Source: Eleginops maclovinus (lineage: Eukaryota; Chordata; Actinopteri; Perciformes; Eleginopidae). From it: DNA of 64,000 nt. This document shows positions 37,901-44,799 of the stretch, one piece after another. Made by a program: the position numbers and the translations under genes. Below the pieces are notes generated by a model. The model was not told the DNA's origin. It saw only the letters and a list, made by a program, of their open reading frames with translations, and ran no database searches. Numbering within the stretch: position 1 is the stretch's first letter; every line of letters begins with the position of its first letter. Location: positions 35,906,881 through 35,970,880 of the forward strand of contig NC_086352.1 of the NCBI RefSeq assembly GCF_036324505.1, in the 5' to 3' direction.

Positions 37901-40900
37901 ATAATTGATGTTCACTTTTAGGGCTTTTTAACAGTTACCCATTAACATAAATAGATCAATATGCATTCAGTAAAAAGGTACACAGCCCAACTAACTCATA
38001 GCTCTTTGTTTTTGCAGTTCCTAAGGGTGTATGTGTCTATGACATGAATGAGTATAAGGTAAGTCCAAACTCCATATAACAATATAACTACATCATTGTG
38101 TGGTTGCCTGAAATAGCAGAAAAATGCAAGACTTCCATTAGTTGTATTGAACCACAGCCTGTTACACTGATTTCATCATCAGCTATTTGTGAGATATTAC
38201 ATAAACACAAGAGGCGCAGTAGGTCTGACCTGCTGCCACTAACCAGAAACACTTTTTTTCACTGTTGACTCCATAAAAAAATGATGATGCAGTATTGGAA
38301 TCACTACCCATCGAAATGTACCTGTCCATCGTTATGACTTATGGAATCCTATGTTTTTTTTAATTAGTCAGAATGTACATGAAACATACCAGTTCTGAAA
38401 GGCAACAATGGATCATTTAGTCCTTAGTCCTTGACAATTGAAATAAGCACAGTCGGGATATCTTCCATAGAATAATGAACAGGTGTTTGAGAGTAAATAA
38501 TCAATGTTTACTCTATATCTATAGCCTGATGAAAAGATACCAACAGAAACCACACCAGAACCACCATTAGAATCACCTTCATCACCACCAACAACAGAAC
38601 AACAATCAGGAACCACAGCACCATCAGGAGCAGGACAACCATCAGGAACTACAACAGCACAATCAGGAGCTGGGCAACCATCAGGAACTACAACAGCACA
38701 ACCAAGAGCTGGGCAACCATCAGGAACTACAACAGCACAACCAAGAGCTGGGCAACCATCAGGAACTACAACAGCACCATCAGGAGCAGGACAACAATCA
38801 GGAACCACAGCACCATCAGGAGCAGGACAACCATCAGGAACTACAACAGCACAATTAGGAGCTGGGCAACCATCAGGAACTACAACAGCACAATTAGGAG
38901 CAGGACAACCATCAGGAACTACAACAGCACAATTAGGAGCTGGGCAACCATCAGGAACTACAACAGCACAATTAGGAGCTGGGCAACCATCAGGAACTAC
39001 AACAGCACAATCAGGAGCTGGGCAACCATCAGGAACCACAGCACCATCAGGAGCAGGGACAACCATCAGGAACTACAACAGCACAATTAGGAGCTGGGCA
39101 ACCATCAGGAACTACAACAGCACAATCAGGAGCTGGGCAACCATCAGGAACTACAATAGCACCATCAGGAGCTGGGCAACCATCAGGAACCACAGTACAA
39201 TCAGGAGCTGGGCAACCATCAGGAACCACAACGGCGTCATCAGGAGCTGGGCTACCATCCGGAACCACAACATCCCTATCAGGACCATCGGGACCTTACA
39301 AACCAAAACCCTGCCAAGAGTGTTTCTGTGGCCGCAACATGGATCCCATCACTAGGTTGAACATCATTAACTGCAGACCTGTTGTCTGCAACACAGAATG
39401 CTCCAAAGTAAGCTAATTCACAGGATATAAATACACACACAGACACACACACTTTTTCCTTAGTAAAGGTACGTTTTACATGATTTATCTACTGTCCATT
39501 GATAGAGTGATGAATATCTATTCAAAAATCCCAGTTAAGTTTTCCAACTATAATATCAAGTTCCCATAGATGCTCAGTTCATTTGAAATGCTTATCACAA
39601 AACCTACCTACACATGGACACTTAAGTGCACAACCACAACTTCAGACATATTGTAGCCTAGTCTTACAAGGCCGAAGGACTCACTCTTTCCGTCTCTGTT
39701 TCCAGGGTTATGAATATCAGACCGTACATGGAAAGTGCTGTGGGAAATGTGTTCAGAAGAGCTGCATTTTCACCACACATGGGAACACCACACATATTCT
39801 TGAGGTTGGTCCCACAGCTGTGCCAATGTTTCCTCACATTTTTGCTGACCAGTAGTATGAGAAAATGAATGACACTCGTAGCAGACGTGTAAGACCTGAA
39901 CATTAAGATAGTTGTTAATTACAGTTAGTCAAAGAAAAAAACAATTTGTATAATTAAAAAGCTAAAACTATTACTAAACTTGTATTGAAAAAGTTTTCAA
40001 AGTAGTGGTAGCCTTTCTCTAATACAGTAGCAGTTGAGCAGTGTTTGTGAGCGAGGCAAATGAACCACCCTTGTTGAATATCTGACTGAGTTTCTGCTTT
40101 TGCCATTGATACAGCTCAACAACACCTTTGTTCCCAATAATGACAAGTGTGTGAAATATACCTGTGAGAAGATAAATGGACAGCTTATTACCAAGGAGAC
40201 CAAGACGACCTGTTCTCCCTTTAACCCCTTGGACTGTGAACCTGTGAGTTTATCTTACCATTAACACCACAACCCAACTGTCCAACCCCAAACATGACGT
40301 ATCTTTTTCATGCAGGGCACCGAGACTACTGACGCTACTGGATGCTGCCAAACCTGTAAGTTAGTGGAGTCAAAGTATTTGAATTATGTCTACTAAATGC
40401 GAAATGATCATTTGGATTTAAGGATGGGAAGCATCAAAGGACATATCTGTGAATCATGTGCCATTGTTAGAGCCTAACAGTTGCTGTGTGTTCCAGGCAA
40501 GCGGAAGAGTGTCTGTGAGATAAAGAGTAAGCTAACACTCGTGGAAGTGAACGGCTGTAAGAGCGCACAGCCGGTCAACATTACATCCTGCGCTGGACAC
40601 TGTGGAAGCTCGTCCATGTGAGTATTTTTAGTGCTTCATTTGAATGTTTACTTAATCGAAAAATCCACCAAGTTTCACGGAAATTTGAAGGGCAGCACTT
40701 TCTGGTGTCATAAGAAATTGATTTATATCAGTTTGTGTGAAGGGTGGCTGTCCGCAGTGGCTGCCTCACTGGACTCACAATCTCCTGTCAAAGGGCCCAA
40801 TTATGGGGGGAACCAGAAAGGCCTCATTCAACATGAATGATCTTGACCTGGTTCACAAGTTTTGACAATTGTTGCTAGATTAATGTGTTATGAAAGCCAA

Positions 40901-41326
40901 AGGGAGAATTTCCCTGTCAGAAAAAAGTGTAAATAGAAATAAACACCATGTCAGCACAATACTAATTACAATAATGAGGAACTTACAACAAGTATCCAAT
41001 ATTAAGACAGGCCAACAGTATTTGATTATATATATAATTTCTGATCCAGTCATGTTGAAGCAGCTGTTATTTCCGGTGCAAAAGGTGAAAACTGTTGTCT
41101 GTGTGTGTGTGTGTGTGTCTGCAGGTATTCGGCAGCAGCTAACATGATGATGCGCCAGTGTGAGTGTTGCCAAGAGGCCAGCGTAAGTAAAAAGAGTGTG
41201 GAGCTGACTTGTGCTAATGGCTTAAAGATGAACCACAGCTACACTGCAGTTGAGACGTGCAGCTGCAGAAAGTCAGAATGTGAGCCTGGGACCACATCAG
41301 AACCACTTCAACGCAGGAGACGCTGA
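1..41326 (+). CDS. Secreted gel-forming mucin, MUC2/MUC5AC type (3' part, 33 exons)
   Basis: Secreted polymeric mucin that forms mucus gels after disulfide-linked oligomerisation and O-glycosylation (family knowledge). Exons read from splice sites and phase: <1-47, 152-407, 1258-1307, 1565-1668, 1780-1931, 3275-3413, 3965-4075, 4522-4701, 5607-5846, 6505-6661, 6827-6955, 7528-7675, 8361-8404, 8539-8742, 8920-28329, 28994-29247, 29416-29587, 30663-30910, 31091-31274, 32197-32410, 33137-33309, 34860-34929, 35928-36049, 36138-36169, 36274-36442, 37452-37547, 38018-38058, 38525-39407, 39706-39804, 40115-40243, 40316-40355, 40497-40617, 41125-41326. Order: end of D2, TIL, D3, PTS repeats, D4, VWC, repeat insert, VWC, cystine knot. 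Phase is kept at all junctions except across exon 28, which is one base too long. Two further indels lie inside exon 15. The start, signal peptide and D1 lie upstream of the window. MUC2 and MUC5AC cannot be separated with confidence. Confidence 0.93.
408..3274 (+). other. Mucin introns 2-5: no recognisable gene
   Basis: Introns 408-1257, 1308-1564, 1669-1779 and 1932-3274. They are AT-rich, with poly-T and (CA)-rich short runs. I see no transposase, tRNA or conserved motif. The intron 5 sequence from 2100 to 3200 is low in complexity but not clearly a repeat family. Confidence 0.6.
3275..5846 (+). CDS. Mucin exons 6-9: D3 VWD domain
   Basis: Exons 3275-3413, 3965-4075, 4522-4701 and 5607-5846, all joining in phase. 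The protein reads into a VWD domain: YGDGHYVTFDDKRFDF starts it, then DHCGIGKTNGSF, IKPGLVMVWDQKTS and GQVCGLCGNYDGN. The CGLCG motif is the conserved double-cysteine motif of mucin and von Willebrand factor D domains, and D3 is the assembly that forms intermolecular disulfides at the N-terminus (family knowledge). The last exon continues past the VWD into the start of the C8 module (DPCASNRYRAAWSQKQC). No frameshift or stop is seen in these exons. Confidence 0.9.
3540..3680 (-). repeat. Possible retroposon 3' tail, shared with intron 20
   Basis: The sequence has a CCTTTACTTTTTCTACGGCAG stretch of the kind CCTTTATTAATCCC(n)GGGAAA that is common in teleost genomes. A similar stretch occurs at 32445-32600 in another intron of this gene. 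I read both as reverse-oriented tails of a dispersed retroposon; the family is not established. Confidence 0.3.
4076..6504 (+). other. Mucin introns 7-9: mostly unassigned
   Basis: Introns 4076-4521, 4702-5606 and 5847-6504. Intron 7 holds CAGTGCTGGAAAAAATTAAG near 4134, which resembles a dispersed Tc1/mariner-related teleost repeat, and a short (CA) run near 4261. Introns 8 and 9 show no gene or repeat that I can name. Confidence 0.4.
6505..8742 (+). CDS. Mucin exons 10-14: D3 C8, TIL and E modules, start of PTS linker
   Basis: Exons 6505-6661, 6827-6955, 7528-7675, 8361-8404 and 8539-8742. The first starts after the acceptor ttgaag, which gives KVDPGPYFDSCVRDSC, the second half of a C8 module; using an earlier AG (after 6484) would put a stop in frame. 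Next come GDCEWHYKPCGADC and CYPKCPPTQPYFDED with WRQCGCYDDKG (TIL). Last are CYTCSCSDSGIRC and SCTCFINGKTYEYG with LGNCITAECG (E/VWC-like). Exon 14 ends with a short Thr-rich tail that leads into the giant repeat exon. I see no CysD (WxxW) module between D3 and the repeat, although mammalian MUC2 and MUC5AC have one or more. Confidence 0.87.
7304..7411. repeat. Two perfect inverted repeats in intron 11
   Basis: Positions 7304-7335 form a perfect 32-bp palindrome: arm CCATTGAGCATAAAG, centre TA, then its reverse complement. Positions 7390-7411 form a second one: 10-bp arm GCAAATTGCA, spacer TT, then its reverse complement. Both lie in the intron 6956-7527, which otherwise shows nothing that I recognise. 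Confidence 0.9.
7676..8360 (+). other. Mucin intron 12: nothing recognised
   Basis: AT-rich intron with a short (CA) run near 8162. No coding or structural signal was seen. Confidence 0.55.
8920..28329 (+). CDS. Mucin exon 15: giant 19.4-kb PTS (Thr/Pro/Ser) exon
   Basis: One exon of 19,410 bp between the acceptor tcctcacag and the donor g|gtaagt; phase is 1 on entry and exit, so the length is compatible with the flanking exons. It opens with about 65 residues of non-repetitive Thr-rich sequence, runs through about 81 copies of a 78-residue repeat, then a non-repetitive Thr/Ser tail of roughly 80 residues, and ends with SCVCIVNG, the first cysteines after the repeat. The consensus repeat has 32 Thr, 7 Pro and 5 Ser in 78 residues, no Cys and no N-glycosylation sequon, as expected for a densely O-glycosylated rod. 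As assembled, the frame is lost by a one-base deletion near 19751 (stop TAG at 19770-19772) and regained by a one-base insertion near 21442. The antisense strand is also open for long stretches; this follows from the repeat and is not a gene. Confidence 0.9.
13781..19740 (+). repeat. Higher-order repeat block A: five-unit (1,173-bp) super-repeat
   Basis: The TTTSSPG variant unit occurs at 13781, 14954, 16361, 17534 and 18707. The spacings are 1173, 1407, 1173 and 1173 bp, which equal five, six, five and five units of 234 bp plus the 3-bp insertion. The order of other variants is also repeated: SSPG with AKLSETTTSAGTSV, then PGF with AKPSES, then the KTGV unit with EIPVTETEG and TTLNV, then PGV with AKPSET and VKI, then a VPVTETEG unit. 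The block therefore spread by duplication of multi-unit segments, not of single units. Confidence 0.88.
22440..28040 (+). repeat. Higher-order repeat block B: nine-unit (2.1-kb) super-repeat
   Basis: The rare EGITAKLSE variant, followed by KEVPTGPV, occurs at 23706, 25815 and 27690. The spacings are 2109 and 1875 bp, equal to nine and eight 234-bp units plus one 3-bp insertion each. The PPG insertion unit at 24101 recurs at 26210, also 2109 bp later. The AVVKTTT variant (Glu to Lys) recurs near 24790 and 27133. These shared rare variants in the same order show a recent duplication of a block of about 2.1 kb. Confidence 0.85.
28330..30662 (+). other. Mucin introns 15-17: nothing recognised
   Basis: Introns 28330-28993, 29248-29415 and 29588-30662. 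They are AT-rich with homopolymer T and A runs. There is no open frame with a plausible protein family and no terminal-repeat structure. Confidence 0.5.
28994..29587 (+). CDS. Mucin exons 16-17: Cys-rich linker before D4
   Basis: Exons 28994-29247 and 29416-29587. They encode a module beginning GDLLYNVTDGIGWCYVAYC that joins CVCIVNGTSHQPG from the end of exon 15, then a short Thr/Ser/Pro stretch of about 40 residues, then SWKVSNCTTATCNQG, KSQEPICANG and KGCCFHHECEC. This matches the VWC-like/Cys-rich region found just upstream of D4 in MUC2 and MUC5AC. Phases are 1, 0 and 1 and are consistent with the neighbouring exons. The donor at 29248 (gtggga) is weaker than most in this gene. Confidence 0.82.
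30663..31274 (+). CDS. Mucin exons 18-19: D4 VWD domain, GDPH motif absent
   Basis: Exons 30663-30910 and 31091-31274. The reading gives CVCSVWAQNHYKTFDGKSF, then CSYYLVKEIITRHN, NNHDCEPSDVTFC, LTITYRSYTVVLSQL, VYVNRKRIYPAF and LFGGNTEGQCG, a complete VWD fold signature that starts with HYKTFDGKSF. In mammalian MUC2 and MUC5AC the equivalent position holds the GDPH sequence, which undergoes autocatalytic Asp-Pro cleavage (family knowledge). Here the residues are AQNH, so neither the Asp nor the Pro is present. Confidence 0.88.
31275..33136 (+). other. Mucin introns 19-20: retroposon-like tail and a CCAA microsatellite
   Basis: Introns 31275-32196 and 32411-33136. A CCTTTATTAATCCCTGTGGG stretch at 32449 resembles the one in intron 6 and is probably a retroposon tail. 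A (CCAA)5 microsatellite lies at about 32944-32963. The rest is unassigned. Confidence 0.45.
32197..36049 (+). CDS. Mucin exons 20-23: D4 end, C8 and TIL modules
   Basis: Exons 32197-32410, 33137-33309, 34860-34929 and 35928-36049. Exon 20 gives GTCDNSQNNDCRSPNG, the end of the VWD, then a small Thr/Pro linker (TITTSPTTSSKPPTTT) before PPCKPPIC. Exon 21 gives a C8 module (ACHKVVPPGPFVTGCVFDNC, LEAYATECSNEGVC). Exons 22-23 give a TIL module (QTCPSNKVYKACGSS, EGCFCPPGTILFN, CVASC). All four phases agree. The introns between these exons are large and carry repeats, including a Tc1-like remnant in the one before exon 23. Confidence 0.85.
33330..33673 (+). repeat. Probable LINE 3' end in mucin intron 21
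   Basis: The segment ends with GACAATAAAGCTGACTTTG and a short palindrome (TTGACTTTAAAGTCAA, 33658-33673). A 3' end made of AATAAAG followed by TTTGACTTT repeats is typical of fish L2/CR1-like non-LTR elements. No reverse transcriptase sequence is present, so this would be a 5'-truncated copy. Confidence 0.45.
33674..34859 (+). other. Rest of mucin intron 21: purine-rich block, otherwise unassigned
   Basis: Positions 33740-33800 are strongly purine-rich (repeated GAGGAG and GAGAGGAGG). The sequence GAGAAATGAGAAA occurs twice, near 33804 and 34786, at either end of a stretch of about 1 kb. That may mark a dispersed element, but I see no target duplication and no transposase. Confidence 0.35.
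35040..35890 (-). mobile_element. Tc1/mariner-like element remnant in mucin intron 22
   Basis: Tc1-type DNA transposon oriented opposite to the mucin gene. The minus strand encodes a transposase C-terminus at 35163-35432. A TTGCCTAATAATTGTGCAC stretch near 35860 and a second GCCTAATAATTACG near 35692 resemble the ends of Tc1-like elements in fish. The terminal repeats are not resolved, so the limits are approximate. Confidence 0.6.
35163..35432 (-). pseudogene. Tc1-like transposase C-terminal fragment (DDE)
   Basis: The minus-strand frame reads DLIQDNAPLHASKY, then WLASKGLKDERIRTWPPSSP and DLNPTENVWALLK. The Asp in QDNAP and the Glu in PTENVW are the second and third acidic residues of the Tc1/mariner DDE catalytic triad. 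The N-terminal DNA-binding part is absent. A separate minus-strand frame at 35488-35802 ends near the expected upstream region but aligns poorly. The copy is truncated and cannot be active. Confidence 0.78.
36138..38058 (+). CDS. Mucin exons 24-27: VWC modules after D4
   Basis: Exons 36138-36169 (a 32-bp microexon), 36274-36442, 37452-37547 and 38018-38058 (41 bp). The protein reads CDCVGPDGKPKKPGDTW, CNTCKCDKDSM, PCPTVQSPVCSGPGQQL, DGCCTTQSC, then CNVNLCPGPINCPLGFQ and GDCCQSYEC, then VPKGVCVYDMNEYK. These are VWC cysteine patterns that match the C-terminal region of MUC2-type mucins, where VPKGVCV is closely conserved. The last exon leads directly into the exon that carries the second tandem repeat. 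Confidence 0.85.
36443..37451 (+). repeat. Mucin intron 25: dispersed teleost repeat near 36940-37150
   Basis: The stretch TTAGCTGACACTTTGATCC at 36966, followed by a sequence with CAACTCACAGTAAGTACATC, is a diverged copy of a dispersed sequence common in fish (TTAGCTGACGCTTTTATCC type). I cannot assign its class or limits. The rest of the intron shows nothing. Confidence 0.35.
37548..38524 (+). other. Mucin introns 26-27: nothing recognised
   Basis: Introns 37548-38017 and 38059-38524. They are AT-rich and without coding or repeat signal that I can name. Confidence 0.5.
38525..39407 (+). CDS. Mucin exon 28: 13-residue tandem repeat inserted in the VWC region
   Basis: Exon of 883 bp between the acceptor tctatag and the donor gtaagc. 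It opens with PDEKIPTETTPEPP, continues through 18 tandem units of SGAGQPSGTTTAQ type, and ends with PCQECFCGRNMDPITRLNI and NCRPVVCNTECSK, a VWC module. Exon 29 then continues in phase only if the exon is 882 bp long. One G too many in the run at 39056-39058 (gcaggg where the other copies have gcagg) accounts for the extra base. In mammalian MUC2 the same junction is short and non-repetitive (family knowledge), so the repeat looks like a lineage-specific insertion. Confidence 0.82.
38610..39240 (+). repeat. 39-bp coding tandem repeat (13 residues), 18 units
   Basis: Units of 39 bp, some shortened to 36 bp, each holding a CAACCATCAGGAAC core. The protein consensus is SGAGQPSGTTTAQ with variants at the last position (AQS, AQL, AQP, APS). 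I counted 18 cores from about 38610 to 39260. The unit is unrelated to the 234-bp repeat of exon 15. It has Thr and Ser sites for O-glycans but is rich in Gly, Ala and Gln. The antisense strand is open only because the unit is a multiple of three. Confidence 0.9.
39706..41326 (+). CDS. Mucin exons 29-33: last VWC module and C-terminal cystine knot (CTCK)
   Basis: Exons 39706-39804, 40115-40243, 40316-40355, 40497-40617 and 41125-41326; the stop TGA is at 41324-41326. The first two finish a VWC module (GKCCGKCVQKSCIF, NDKCVKYTCEKING, CSPFNPLDCEP, then TGCCQTC). The rest is a cystine knot: KSVCEIKSKL, VNGCKSAQPVNITSCAGHCGSS, MMMRQCECCQEASV, VELTCANG and VETCSCRKSEC. CTCK domains form the C-terminal disulfide-linked dimer of gel-forming mucins (family knowledge). 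The tail PLQRRRR is basic. Intron 30 is only 72 bp, and the donor after exon 29 (gttggt) is weak. Confidence 0.9.
41101..41118 (+). repeat. (GT)9 tract at the acceptor of the last mucin exon
   Basis: The last intron ends with (GT)9, then CT, then GCAG at 41121-41124. The GT repeat therefore occupies the place of the polypyrimidine tract. UG repeats next to a 3' splice site are known to affect exon inclusion in other genes (for example CFTR). Confidence 0.85.
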
Positions 41327-41476
41327 TCTACAGTGCTGTCCACCCGACTGAAGCCTTAGAAACACTGAGCAAGACTTAACCTACTTATTCTTGTCAGGTG
41401 TATTATTTATAGCTAAAAATGTGCTCTCCATTTTCACTACATACTACTGGGATGTAAAGTTTTTTGGATGATTATT

Positions 41477-41482
41477 AATAAA
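41477..41482 (+). terminator. Polyadenylation signal of the mucin gene
   Basis: AATAAA lies 151 bp after the mucin stop codon, in AT-rich 3' UTR sequence. This fits a short 3' UTR ending a little after 41490. No other AATAAA is closer to the stop. Confidence 0.75.
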
Positions 41483-41565
41483 ATGATACTTCAGCAATAG
41501 TGGTTTTGACTATCTTATTGATCCCTTGGGAATTACTAATATGAGAAATAGCTCATTATGATGTT

Positions 41566-42434
41566 CAGTGATGGGCAAGTTACTTCCAAAATGTAATACA
41601 GTACATATTACTTATTACTGTCTTTTTAAAGTAATAAGTTACATTTATTATTACTGTCTCTGAACTGTAATGCGTTACACTACTTTTGCATTACTTTGAG
41701 TTACTTTCACCAAAATAACCTCTAAAGTATGACTTTAAATGCTAAAATGTAGTTTATTGCAGCTCATTAATTAAAGCTATCTATGGCAGTATGCTGAAAT
41801 TAAACTCATGCTCCGTTTAAGGGGGCTGAATAATATGTGCTGCAGGTAACATGACGTCTCTGTGTGTTATTAATAACATGTTAGTGGAGCCTCTGCACGG
41901 CCCTGTAACCTGCTGTATATGAACGAGTCTCTATTCAACGTCAGCTCACCTTGTCATTGGTGTGTTAACGGGGATTTGGCTGACAAGCTTTCTAAAAGCT
42001 GGCGATTCCACAGAGGACAGAGGCTGCAGATCTTCAACACTCTGCCACGAGTCTCTCAACTTCTCGGGGTTCAAGCAGCAGACCCAGAGAAAGTGACCTT
42101 CTGTTGCTTAGGCCTGCGCGCACTCCTGTCTTTTCTTTTCTCTGAGCTGCAGCTCAGCATCGTGAATCTGTTCCTGCAGCCCTCTTAACCAATAGTAAAC
42201 AGGCTTACTGAGTTACTATTCACAATTATTTCTCTGGTGTCGGAATGTCTCGCGATGTTTGTGATCTCTTAAAAACAAAACACCACATCATTTCGGATTA
42301 AAACATGTTGTAACTGCGTTACTGAGAATTGGAACGGGTATTATTTTACCCAAATTTCAGATGTAACGCGTTATATTACTGCGTTACAGCAAAACGTAAT
42401 ACATTACTTTTGTAACGCGTTACACCCAACTCTG
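41566..42434. mobile_element. Non-autonomous hAT element with perfect 8-bp target duplication
   Basis: The element begins CAGTGATGGGCAAGTTAC and ends GTAACGCGTTACACCC then AACTCTG, whose reverse complement starts CAGAGTTGGGTG. These are hAT-type termini (CAGNGNTGGG). It is flanked by the direct repeat ATGATGTT at 41558-41565 and 42435-42442, a perfect 8-bp target site duplication. The 869-bp interior is rich in GTAAT and GTTAC motifs and has no transposase. Confidence 0.9.
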
Positions 42435-43085
42435 ATGATGTTTTAGTTTAATACTTTAATAAGTAGTTTTGAAAGCATCTATAAACATAGATACATAATT
42501 ATAGTTGGTCAATGATTAGTTTCTAGGTTATGGGTTATCTATCTTTGAAATAATAACATGTTTGATATAAAAAAACGTTTCTCAGCTGCTAACAGACTTT
42601 AATGACACAAAAAAGTGCAATTATACAACCCATACTCAAAATGCAAAAAATTCTCCAAAATTCTAAACACATGTTCAGCTCTGCACACAATTTTAAATTC
42701 AACATGGCACTTTTTGAGACACACTGCACATGGTTCTCTCTTTCAGACACAGAAATCTGACATATTCACTTGTTGTCCATTTCAAAAGCTTGCCATTGAA
42801 AATGCTACACTCCAGTTAGCAAATACACGTGCCATCAGTCGAAACACCTTACTATGATGGCAGCAAAATAGCAGTGTGAGGAATAGGTAGAGCAGGGAGG
42901 GGTTCTCAACGGAGGCGTTCGGAGAACGCCGGGGGGCGGCGGCGGATATGTTTGAAAGGGGGGCGTTTATGTCTTTTTGGTGCTCGTTTTATCCGTAAAG
43001 GCGTGGGGAAATAAAAAAAAAAGAAATGTTTCTCGTGCTCACGCGAAAGAAAGGGAAAGTTTTTTGAAAACAAGTAGCCATCAGA

Positions 43086-43123
<38 letters not shown>

Positions 43124-43891
43124 GCTCTGGCTCGCACCGGGCGAACTGATGTGTGGGGATATGCCATGTTTGTGTTGATGTTGGAGTGAGACTCCGTTCT
43201 AAATTGGGGATTTATTGCGTAGTGCAACGCAATAGGGCGGGGGGTATAGAAGTAAAAGAAATAGGGAAACAGGAATAGGAAGGAATATAGGTATAAATAA
43301 AGGATGTGAAGTTAAAAGCAAAAGGGTAGAATAAGCCTAATTAGTAACGAAAAAGGGAGCTACACAACGGTGCAACATTAACGAAGATGGGCCCCCGAGC
43401 TTCTTAACGGTAAGACATTTGTAAAGTAGACACTTCGTGAAAATTGACTTTGAAAGATAGTCAGATTTGGAAGGTAAGGTAAATAACCCTGGGCCCAGGG
43501 CAGTTGGTCAACGGTAAAAATATAGAAAGGAATAAGGATAAAGGAAATAAAAGGAAAAAGGAGCCGCGGATTTGGATAAAGCCCTCAGAAGAGGCGATGT
43601 TAGATGGGCCTAAAAATCCTTAAAAAAGTTACTAGGTTGATTTTTTGGGTCTGTTCTGGGAACTGGGTGTAGAATAAGAAATTCATTGGTTTCTATTTGG
43701 CATTTGCTGACGAACAAATGTTGGGATTAGTCACTTGAGTATTTTACACCTATTAAGGTAGCAGAAATTTAGAAATAAAGGGATAATAGGAGCGGCAAGG
43801 AAAAGCATGCTATAGGGAAATGTATGAATGAGAGCTCTTGGTGAAAGTTAGGATTGAATGCCTACTGTGTGTTTGGAAGAATGCTTGGAAG

Positions 43892-44003
43892 GTGCTGGAC
43901 GGAGCTGGGTTCTGCTGCATCTGTGTGTGTGAAGGGCTAAAAATAGCGTGCTGGACGGAGCTGGGTTCTGCTGCATCTGTGTGTGTGAAGGGCTAAAAAT
44001 AGC
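43892..44003 (+). repeat. Perfect 56-bp tandem duplication
   Basis: Two identical, adjacent copies start at 43892 and 43948, each running from GTGCTGGACGGAGCTGGG to GGGCTAAAAATAGC. The perfect identity points to a recent event. Confidence 0.92.
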
Positions 44004-44079
44004 CCAACGTTTGAGGGAGAGATACGGAGGAGAGAAGAGATTCAGTAAAATCCAGGAAAATGATTCTGTGTACTTTTAA

Positions 44080-44345
44080 AACATATGAGCCTCTTTGAAG
44101 AAGATGTTTTGACTTCGTACTAGTAAAATATATGAGCCTCCAAGAAGAGGACATTTGGAAACAGTAAAAAATATATGTAAGTATATATATGAACTTTTTC
44201 TCAGAGGACTTCTATTTGGCTAAAACTGATGAGCTTTCTGGGGAACATTTTAGAATCTGCTACAAATGATGAGTCTCTTTTAAGGGAACATTTTAAATTG
44301 GTTAAAGTGTATGAGCCCCCAGAAAAGACGTTTATGATTTTGAAG
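44080..44345 (+). repeat. Degenerate repeat of 40-60 bp with an ATGAGCC core
   Basis: Five or six diverged copies share a core of the form TATGAGCCTC or TGATGAGCTT followed by GAAGA/GGGA and ACATTTT. They occur near 44083, 44127, 44225, 44264 and 44307. The copies differ in length and sequence, so the array is old. Confidence 0.5.
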
Positions 44346-44799
44346 AAAAGTGGAGAGATCATTAGAGATATTTATATGCATACGCAAGACTATAAAGTAA
44401 CTTTTTGAAGTAATATACAAACACTGGTTATCTATTGAGTTTGTCTTTGCCAAACAAAGACCTGCAACTTCAATTTCCTTTTCTATTTTATTCTGTTGGA
44501 GTTTGGTTGGGAAAGGGGGGGCTCCTTCTTCCTCCCTATCAGCTGTATGTGAGGGAGCTGAAACGCAGATAGGGGGCTGCAGAGGACGTGCAAACCTGGC
44601 CAGGATACGATATGGACTGAGGATTGCTGACTACAGAGGGTGCAGCACCAATCCAGTCTGAATCCAGGCCAGTGCAGTTCTTGTCCACAACTCTTTTTAC
44701 ACCTGCTTTTTGACTATATTCAAGTAGGTTCATTCATAGTTACCATCACTGCTTTTATCAACCATTTTCAATATTTTAGGTCTCTGGAAGAGGTGTTTG

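Larger units (their letters stand above)
42443..44760. other. Unassigned region with GT microsatellite and short repeats
   Basis: I see no host gene here. A (GT) microsatellite lies at about 43086-43122. A hairpin with 8-bp arms (TATTGCGT and its complement, 6-nt loop) lies at 43213-43234. The sequence GGTTCTCAAC near 42900 looks like a hAT terminus, but I found no partner. The rest is described under the 56-bp duplication and the degenerate repeat. Confidence 0.4.

Noticed and set aside
38413..39268. Antisense Pro/Cys/Val-rich open frames over the 39-bp repeat
   Set aside because: Mirror of the exon 28 repeat on the other strand; the splice-consistent reading is on the plus strand.
41919..42188. 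89-codon open frame within the first hAT MITE
   Set aside because: No family resemblance, and it lies within a non-autonomous element; chance frame.
43213..43234. Hairpin as a possible functional RNA element
   Set aside because: Only 8-bp arms with no surrounding support; chance is likely.
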